The notes under the pieces: generated by a model | What the model was told of the DNA's origin: nothing | Database searches by the model: none | The model's input: the letters and a program-made list of their open reading frames with translations, nothing else | In this document: one piece after another, positions 32,951 through 37,425 of the stretch | How positions within the stretch are numbered: position 1 is the stretch's first letter | How the letters are laid out: each line of letters starts with the position of its first letter | Program-made: the position numbers and the translations under genes | Origin: an uncultured Oscillospiraceae bacterium | Lineage (GTDB): Bacteria; Bacillota; Clostridia; Oscillospirales; Oscillospiraceae | DNA length: 37,425 nt | Direction of reading: 5' to 3' | Assembly (NCBI GenBank): GCA_905234425.1 | Contig: CAJOHR010000056.1 | Location: 1 to 37,425 of the forward strand

Positions 32951-34246
32951 ATGCGGATCCATGTGGTGGCGCCCGGGGATACCCTGGCGGGGATCGCCCG
33001 GCGGTACGGCGTCTCGGTGGCGCGGCTCATGGCGGACAACGGCATCGCCCCGGACCAGACCCTGGCAGTGGGCCAGGCCTTGATCGTCACCCTGGCCGAG
33101 GAGATCTACGAGGTGGAGCGGGGAGACACCCTGACCTCCATCAGCCGTTCTCTGGGCGTCACGCCCCTGACCCTGATCCAGAACAATCCCACCCTGACCA
33201 GGGACCCGGTGCTCCGGCCGGGGCAGAACCTGACCGTGTCCTTCCAGGGGGAGAAGATCCGGGAGCTGACCCTTTTGGGCTTTGTCTATCCCTATGTGGA
33301 CCTGACCGTGCTGCGGAGCGCCCTGCCGTTCCTCACCTATCTGGCCGTGTTCTCCTACGGCTTCCGGGCGGACGGGACCCTGATCGTCCCCCGGGACCAG
33401 CGGCTCCTGACCGAGGCCTTCCGGTTCGGCACGGCCCCCGTTCTGGTCCTCACCGCCATCACCGAGGACGGGGGCTTTTCCTCGGAAAAGGTCTCGGCCT
33501 TTCTCCGGGACCCGGCCCTCCAGGAGACGGTGCTGGAGAACCTGATGGCAGTCATGGCGGAAAAGGGCTACGTGGGCATGGACGTGGACTTCGAGTATAT
33601 CCCAGGCGAGGACGCGGAGAACTTTTTGAGCTTTCTCCGCCGGGCGTCGGCCATTCTGGGGGAAAACGGCTTTTTCCTCAGCGTGGACCTGGCCCCCAAG
33701 ACGGGAGGCGACCAGGTGGGCCTGCTCTACGAGGCCCACAACTATCCCGCCATCGGGGCCATCGCCGACGTGCTCCACATCATGACCTACGAATGGGGTT
33801 ATACCTATGGGCCGCCCATGGCTGTCGCGCCCCTGGACGCGGTGCGGCGGGTGCTGACCTACGGGGTATCGGTGATCCCGCCGGAAAAGATCCTCATGGG
33901 CATCCCCAACTACGGCTACGACTGGACCCTGCCCTATGAGCGGGGCGTGACCGCCGCCGAGAACATCGGCAACCAGACAGCCGTGGCCAGGGCAGGGGCC
34001 TACCGGGCGGAAATCCTGTTCAGCGACCGGGCCCAGTCCCCCTATTTTCGATATACCCGGAACGGCCGAAGCCATGAGGTCTGGTTCGAGGACGTGCGGA
34101 GCATCCAGGCGAAGTTCGATCTCTGCGACGAGTTGGGCCTTCGGGGAGCCTTCTACTGGAATCTCATGCGCCCCTTCCGCCAGAATTGGGCCTTCATCAG
34201 CACGAGGTACACGGTGGAAAAGCGCCTGCCCCTCCGGCTGGACTAA
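32951..34246 (+). CDS. LysM-GH18 spore-type glucosaminidase (SleL/YaaH-like)
   Basis: A 431-residue protein with two LysM domains (about 2-47, HVVAPGDTLAGIARRYGVS, and 52-97, YEVERGDTLTSISRSLGV) and a GH18 barrel (about 105-420). The catalytic motif is YVGMDVDFEYI with Asp211, Asp213 and the proton donor Glu215; YTYGPPMAVAPLDAV and IPNYGYDW are further family segments. It has no signal peptide, like Bacillus YaaH/SleL, which is made in the mother cell and attached to the spore, where it cuts cortex fragments during germination. GGAGG lies 9 bases before ATG 32951. A perfect terminator follows the stop. The spore role is inferred from architecture. Confidence 0.9.
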   Translation: MRIHVVAPGDTLAGIARRYGVSVARLMADNGIAPDQTLAVGQALIVTLAEEIYEVERGDTLTSISRSLGVTPLTLIQNNPTLTRDPVLRPGQNLTVSFQGEKIRELTLLGFVYPYVDLTVLRSALPFLTYLAVFSYGFRADGTLIVPRDQRLLTEAFRFGTAPVLVLTAITEDGGFSSEKVSAFLRDPALQETVLENLMAVMAEKGYVGMDVDFEYIPGEDAENFLSFLRRASAILGENGFFLSVDLAPKTGGDQVGLLYEAHNYPAIGAIADVLHIMTYEWGYTYGPPMAVAPLDAVRRVLTYGVSVIPPEKILMGIPNYGYDWTLPYERGVTAAENIGNQTAVARAGAYRAEILFSDRAQSPYFRYTRNGRSHEVWFEDVRSIQAKFDLCDELGLRGAFYWNLMRPFRQNWAFISTRYTVEKRLPLRLD

Positions 34247-34282
34247 AAAACGTTGGGCTGCCCGAACAGCCCAACGTTTTTT
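34245..34282. terminator. bidirectional terminator between GH18 and the OYE unit
   Basis: AAAAAACGTTGGGCTG (34245-34260), loop CCCGAA, CAGCCCAACGTTTTTT (34267-34282): perfect 16-bp stem with A- and T-runs on both sides. It ends the GH18 gene on plus and the OYE/small-gene unit on minus. Confidence 0.92.
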
Positions 34283-34283
34283 G

Positions 34284-34497
34284 TCAATAGATGGTCTTGA
34301 TGTCCTCCACGCCCAGCTTGCGGCAGAAGTCCTTCAGCTCCTGCTGGTTCTGCACCATCATGAGCTCGTGGAATTTCCCGTCCCGCTTGTCAAGAAAGCC
34401 CACGGGCATCTCCCCCGGTGCAGATGCTCTTCCGCACCGCAGGCTCCTGGGTCTCCGGGTCGCAGGGCAGGGGATTCTTCCTTTTGAAAATGCCCAT
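34284..34497 (-). pseudogene. small unknown protein (about 70 residues) split by a +1 frameshift
   Basis: On the minus strand MGIFKRKNPLPCDPETQEPA...SICTG runs from ATG 34497, 6 bases after the OYE stop, and ends at a stop in this frame. Across a five-G run (34412-34416) the coherent continuation, EMPVGFLDKRDGKF and NQQELKDFCRKLGVEDIKTIY, is one frame over and stops at 34284-34286, right before the terminator. Removing one G joins the two parts into a protein of about 70 residues. Homopolymer sequencing error is a likely cause; a real mutation is possible. The family is unknown to me; CDPET and CTGEMP cysteines stand out. Position suggests it is co-transcribed with the OYE reductase. Confidence 0.6.
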
Positions 34498-34503
34498 GGC
34501 TCG

Positions 34504-36435
34504 TCACAGGTTGACGGCGGCGTACCAGCCTTCCCGGGTGGCCTGCTCGGCAGTCCGGGCCCGGACGCAGTCGCCCACCTCTACACTCTCGGGCACATCA
34601 ATGGTCATAAAGGAGTCCGCCAGGGCGCTCTTGGCCCGCATACCGGAGGCCAGGATGACCGTGTCGCCGGTGACGGCTTTTTCGTTGCCCTCGGCGTCGG
34701 TGTAGGTGACCTTCCCCGGCTCCACGGACTTGCACCGGGCATTGGTCAGCTCGGTGAACATGCCCTTTTCGGCCTCGTCTCCCAGCAGCACCATCATCTC
34801 CGTGCGGCATGTGGGGGAGGCGTCGGGGGCCAGCTTGGACTGCATCTCCACGATGGAGACTTTAATGCCCTTTTCGATCAGGTGGAGGGCCGTCTCGCAG
34901 CCCACCTGACCGCCGCCGATGATCACCACGGATTTGCCCAGGGTTTCCTCCCTGCCGTAGACGGAGGTGGCCACCACGCCATGCTCCATGCCGGGCAGCG
35001 GCAGGATCAGAGGCTCCGCGCCCACGGCGATGATCACCGCGTCGAACTGCCCGTCGATCATCTCCGGGGTGGCCTCCACGCCCAGCCGGACCCGGATCTT
35101 CGACTTGGTGACCTGATGGGCCAGATAGTCCTTGTAGGCCCGCAGGGGATACTTAAAAGAGACATAGTCGGAGAAGCTCAGAGCGCCGCCCAGGTGGTTT
35201 TCCTTTTCAAACAGGGTCACCTCATGGCCCCGCTCCGCCGCCGTCAGGGCGGCCTTCATGCCTGCGGGGCCGCCGCCGATGACAGCCACCTTCTTCACCC
35301 GGTCCGCGGGCTTTTCCACCTTGTGGATCACGGCCTCCAGACCCACCTTGGGGTTCACGGTGCAGCCGAACTGATGGCCGTAGACGGCGGTGTCGTGACA
35401 GCGCATGCACTTGACGCAGGGCACCACGTCGTCCTCGTGACCGGTGAGGCTCTTGCGCATCATGTCCGGGTCGGCGATAAAGGCCCGGGCGATGGCCACG
35501 AAGTCGCACTTGCCCTCCGCCACGGCCTCCTCTGCCTCCTGAAGGGTGCCGAAGCCGGAGACGGCGGTGATGGGCACGTGGAACCGGCCGGACTTCTTAA
35601 AGGCCTCGGCCAGCCACAGGTTGGGATGGGGCGGCAGATGGCCGCAGGGATGGGTCCAGGTCATCCAGCGGGCGGAGACCATACCGGCGGAGACCTGGAG
35701 AATGTCGATCTTGTCCTGGAGGAGCTCGCCGATCCGCATGCCCTCCTCCAGGTCGATGCCTCCGGGCTCATATTCCGAGCCGGACATGCGCACCTCGATC
35801 TGGAGCTTTCTGCCGCACTTGGCCCGGACCGCGTCCAGGATCTCGCAGATGTACCGGCAGCGGTTCTCCGTGGAGCCGCCGTATTCGTCGGTGCGGTGGT
35901 TTGTCAGGGGGGAGAGGAACTGGGCCAGGGGCACGCTGTGGCCGAAGTGGAAGAGCACCCCGTCAAAGCCGCACTCCGCCAGGGCGGCGCAGCAGTCGGC
36001 GATGTCGTTTTTCGTCTGCGCCAGCACCTCCTTGGGGGCCTCCCTGCCGATGGGAGGGGAGCCCATGATGCAGTTGCCGTCGGAGCAGGTGTAGATCCCG
36101 GGCAGGAAGCCGATGATCTCCATGCCGGCCCTGGCCCCGTGGAGATGGATGCGCTCGGCCAGATGGGCCAGCTTGTGCTTGTGGTTGTGGACCCGGGTAT
36201 CCCAGTTGGAATGCTCCCCGTCGTCCTTCACGTCGCAGTACTTGACGCCGGCGGCATAGACCATGGCGGCGCCGGTGGCGGCCCGCTGTTCGAAGAAGGC
36301 GATGCTGTCCTCCAGGGGATAGAGGGTGCCGTCGTTGGCGGAGTGGATCGTGGAGGGAGCCAGGATGATCCGGTTCTTCATGAGATTGCCGCTGACCCGC
36401 AGGGGCGTTGTGATGTGGGGATAGCGCTTGTTCAT
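34504..36435 (-). CDS. OYE-type FMN/FAD/Fe-S NAD(P)H oxidoreductase (2,4-dienoyl-CoA reductase/BaiCD-like)
   Basis: A 643-residue three-part flavoenzyme. Residues about 5-335 form an Old Yellow Enzyme FMN barrel, with the active-site pair His163 and His166 in LFHFGHSVPLAQFLSP and TDEYGGSTENR. Cys340, 343, 346 and 358 (CVKCMRC ... CTVNP) bind a four-iron cluster. Residues about 380-640 are FAD/NAD(P)-binding: VAVIGGGPAGMKAAL and VVIIGGGQVGCETAL. Such enzymes reduce activated C=C bonds in anaerobes: dienoyl-CoA, enoates, bile acids, some flavonoids. Substrate here is unknown. GAGG is 7 bases before ATG 36435. Followed by the small frameshifted gene and a terminator. A link to the transhydroxylase-like enzyme 2 kb away is speculative. 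Confidence 0.92.
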   Translation of the reverse strand: MNKRYPHITTPLRVSGNLMKNRIILAPSTIHSANDGTLYPLEDSIAFFEQRAATGAAMVYAAGVKYCDVKDDGEHSNWDTRVHNHKHKLAHLAERIHLHGARAGMEIIGFLPGIYTCSDGNCIMGSPPIGREAPKEVLAQTKNDIADCCAALAECGFDGVLFHFGHSVPLAQFLSPLTNHRTDEYGGSTENRCRYICEILDAVRAKCGRKLQIEVRMSGSEYEPGGIDLEEGMRIGELLQDKIDILQVSAGMVSARWMTWTHPCGHLPPHPNLWLAEAFKKSGRFHVPITAVSGFGTLQEAEEAVAEGKCDFVAIARAFIADPDMMRKSLTGHEDDVVPCVKCMRCHDTAVYGHQFGCTVNPKVGLEAVIHKVEKPADRVKKVAVIGGGPAGMKAALTAAERGHEVTLFEKENHLGGALSFSDYVSFKYPLRAYKDYLAHQVTKSKIRVRLGVEATPEMIDGQFDAVIIAVGAEPLILPLPGMEHGVVATSVYGREETLGKSVVIIGGGQVGCETALHLIEKGIKVSIVEMQSKLAPDASPTCRTEMMVLLGDEAEKGMFTELTNARCKSVEPGKVTYTDAEGNEKAVTGDTVILASGMRAKSALADSFMTIDVPESVEVGDCVRARTAEQATREGWYAAVNL

Positions 36436-36494
36436 ATTCTCACCTCATATCTTAAAATGGAATGGCTGCGAGAAACCATTGCTTTGTTTTTGCA

Positions 36495-36635
36495 GATTGG
36501 GGTTTGTCGGGGTATGTTGCGTCACCTGAGAGGTATGTTGCGTCATCCTGAGCGCAGCGAAGGATCTTTCCTTCCCGGTTGACGCAAGATTCTTCGTCGC
36601 TCAGGGATGCTCAATGACCCCGACAAATCCCAATC
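36495..36635. repeat. MITE-like palindromic repeat (copy 7), 141 bp
   Basis: Terminal repeats GATTGGGGTTTGTCGGGGT (36495-36513) and its complement (36617-36635) match at 18 of 19. The segment GGTATGTTGCGTCA occurs twice at the left end, as in copy 2, and the right core is shortened (TTCTTCGTCGCTCAGGGATG). The rest of the 272-base gap 36436-36707 shows nothing else. Confidence 0.85.
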
Positions 36636-36707
36636 ATCCTTGGTACTCGGGCATAAAAGCGATACCCTATTAAACCATATTTCCGGAAAAAACGCAATGC
36701 GGCGGCG

Positions 36708-36935
36708 TCAGTCCGGGGCCTGTCCGTCGTGGGCCTGCCAGGCGCATTCGGTAATGGCCATGTGGCTGAATTCCGCGGTGAAGGAGGAATCCTCCGGGGA
36801 GCAGGCGTAGATCCCGAACCGGATTTTGCCGCCGCCCTCGGCCATGTGACAGATCCGCATCTGACGCCAGCGGCTGCCGTCCTCGATGGTAAAATCCTTG
36901 GGCGTTCTCGTCCAGGAAAAGCGGCTGAAATCCAT
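36708..36935 (-). pseudogene. DUF1349 protein with large internal deletion
   Basis: An in-frame 75-residue product from ATG 36935 (GGAGGG 6 bases upstream, good promoter further up). The N-terminus MDFSRFSWTRTPKDFTIEDG is that of DUF1349 proteins, and from residue about 22 on it continues RWRQMRICHMAEGGGKIRFG, YACSPEDSSFTAEFSHM and the end WQAHDGQAPD, the family C-terminus. The middle, over 100 residues in relatives I remember (about 190 total), is missing. The two pieces join in frame, so a short protein may still be made, but it cannot have the full lectin-like beta sandwich. Confidence 0.72.
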
Positions 36936-36965
36936 GTTTTTCCCTCCTTTTATGGTGCCGGTTTT

Positions 36966-36994
36966 ATTATATCCCACCCGGCGGGAAATCGCAA
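36966..36994 (-). promoter_or_regulatory. promoter of the DUF1349 remnant
   Basis: Minus-strand TTGCGA (36989-36994), 17-base spacer, perfect TATAAT (36966-36971), about 30 bases upstream of the start codon. Confidence 0.7.
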
Positions 36995-37002
36995 GGAGGG
37001 AA

Positions 37003-37091
37003 AACCGCCGCAAGCGATGCAGCCTGCGGCGGTTGGCCTCCGACACGCCCGCCTGCGGGCGGGCGCCACGTTCCGCACTGCGTGCGGCGTG
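37003..37091. other. three consecutive GC-rich hairpins
   Basis: AACCGCCGCA/TGCGGCGGTT (37003-37034, 10 bp perfect), GCCCGCC/GGCGGGC (37047-37064) and CACG-CCGCAC/GTGCGG-CGTG (37067-37091) stand in a row between the DUF1349 promoter and the tRNA terminator. Non-coding; function unknown. Confidence 0.6.
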
Positions 37092-37113
37092 ACCTCTCAC
37101 CCTCTGCTTCATC

Positions 37114-37151
37114 AAAAACCAGCACCCCGCCAAAGCGGGGCGCTGGTTTTT
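37114..37151 (-). terminator. terminator of the tRNA-Ser locus
   Basis: AAAAACCAGC-A-CCCCGC, CAAA loop, GCGGGG-C-GCTGGTTTTT: 16 bp with one mismatch, runs of A and T at both ends. It directly abuts the 3' end of the tRNA fragment on the minus strand. Confidence 0.88.
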
Positions 37152-37206
37152 GGCGGAGGCGGTGGGATTCGAACCCACGAGACCTTTCGGCCTACCTGAT
37201 TTCGAG
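37151..37206 (-). other. 3' half of tRNA-Ser (CGA): probable attachment site
   Basis: Read on the minus strand: anticodon loop CTCGAAA, a long variable arm with AGGCCGAAAGGTCT, T-arm GTGGG-TTCGAAT-CCCAC, acceptor half CGCCTCC, G and CCA. The 5' half (GGAGGCG, D-arm and 5' anticodon stem) is absent: upstream reads AAATAA instead of a complement to the anticodon stem. A tRNA cut at its anticodon with an intact 3' end is the classic footprint of an integrated element. The complete tRNA should lie at the other end of the element, beyond the window. Confidence 0.75.
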
Positions 37207-37425
37207 TTATTTCATCTATCTTCCATCTAAGAGAAGATAGTGAAAGATGAGAGAAGATAGAACCCAAGAAAACCGTTGAAAAATAAGGGCTTTTCGCCAC
37301 TCAAAACGCGCAAAGTCGCACCGTTGTGATTATTCCGCGCTCTCAGCACCGGTGCTGAAAGGGCATCAGCACCGGGCGTTTTCATTTGAGCACCACTGTC
37401 ACGTGGTTGAGCACCGCTTAGCGGT
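37207..37425. mobile_element. putative end of an integrated element, with integrase-arm-like repeats
   Basis: This AT-richer DNA begins exactly where the tRNA is cut. GAAGATAG occurs twice as a direct repeat inside AGAGAAGATAG (about 37231 and 37250) and once inverted as CTATCTTC (about 37216), the kind of array found at integrase arm sites. Further on GCACCGGTGC (37347-37356) is a perfect palindrome and AGCACC recurs four times. No gene is visible before the window ends. Confidence 0.5.

Noticed and set aside
34291-36582. 763-codon plus-strand open frame opposite the OYE gene
   Set aside because: Shadow frame that runs through the terminator and a repeat; the minus strand has clear flavin and Fe-S motifs.

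Overview
The window reads as chromosomal DNA of a high-GC, spore-forming, strictly anaerobic gut Firmicute of the Oscillospiraceae type (Flavonifractor/Oscillibacter/Intestinimonas-like). This is an inference from the strong AGGAGG ribosome binding sites, sigma-A promoters in AT-rich gaps between GC-rich genes, the YhbD/bactofilin pair, a SleL-like GH18 and an M14 peptidase with LysM domains, a YgiQ radical-SAM protein, and many short palindromic intergenic repeats.

Layout. 1-4441 (+): plant-sugar catabolism, with the 3' end of an alpha-L-rhamnosidase, then araA, an FGGY kinase broken by a small deletion with frameshift, and araD. 4604-7273 (-): an SLC13-type anion permease and a MATE exporter. 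7372-7575 (-): a flavodoxin-like 3' remnant. 7610-11743 (+): a YgiQ radical-SAM protein, an unusual exonuclease/zinc-ribbon/DUF188 fusion, a small unknown protein and tagD. 11989-16671 (-): a LysM-M14 carboxypeptidase, the unit yhbD-bactofilin-pspC and a DUF975 membrane protein. 16760-19197 (+): a long structured leader, pyrB carrying a PyrI-like zinc module, and an RlmI-type methyltransferase. 19215-19828 (+): five tRNAs (Gly-Arg-His-Gln-Lys) with their own promoter and terminator. 19837-24902 (-): an anchored unknown protein, a thioesterase, a lipoprotein with an internal duplication, and tsaE-tsaB-upp. 25206-27961 (-): modABC. 28166-32701 (+): mobA and a two-subunit molybdopterin enzyme resembling pyrogallol-phloroglucinol transhydroxylase. 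32951-34246 (+): a LysM-GH18 spore-type glucosaminidase. 34284-36435 (-): an Old-Yellow-Enzyme/FAD reductase and a small frameshifted gene. 36708-36935 (-): an internally deleted DUF1349 gene. 37003-37091: three GC-rich hairpins. 37151-37206 (-): the 3' half of a tRNA-Ser(CGA) that looks like an attachment site, followed by DNA with integrase-arm-like repeats.

How the genes fit together. The most interesting block is 25206-32701: molybdate uptake (ModABC), guanylylation of the cofactor (MobA) and an enzyme that would use the bis-MGD product lie side by side. The catalytic subunit lacks an N-terminal Fe-S motif and keeps the NPDSWEGWHWG segment of transhydroxylase. The small subunit has three four-Fe-four-S cluster motifs plus a C-terminal beta-sandwich domain. 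Together they point to anaerobic hydroxyl-group chemistry on polyphenols or related aromatics; the substrate is unknown. The OYE-type reductase 2 kb downstream could act on unsaturated or aromatic compounds too, but it sits on the other strand and the link is only proximity. The arabinose and rhamnose genes at the left fit an organism feeding on plant glycosides.

Decay and mobility are visible. Three loci look deleted (kinase, flavodoxin, DUF1349), one small gene has a one-base slip in a homopolymer, and at least seven palindromic repeats of 100-147 bp sit in intergenic gaps. Sequencing or assembly error cannot be excluded for the kinase and the small gene.
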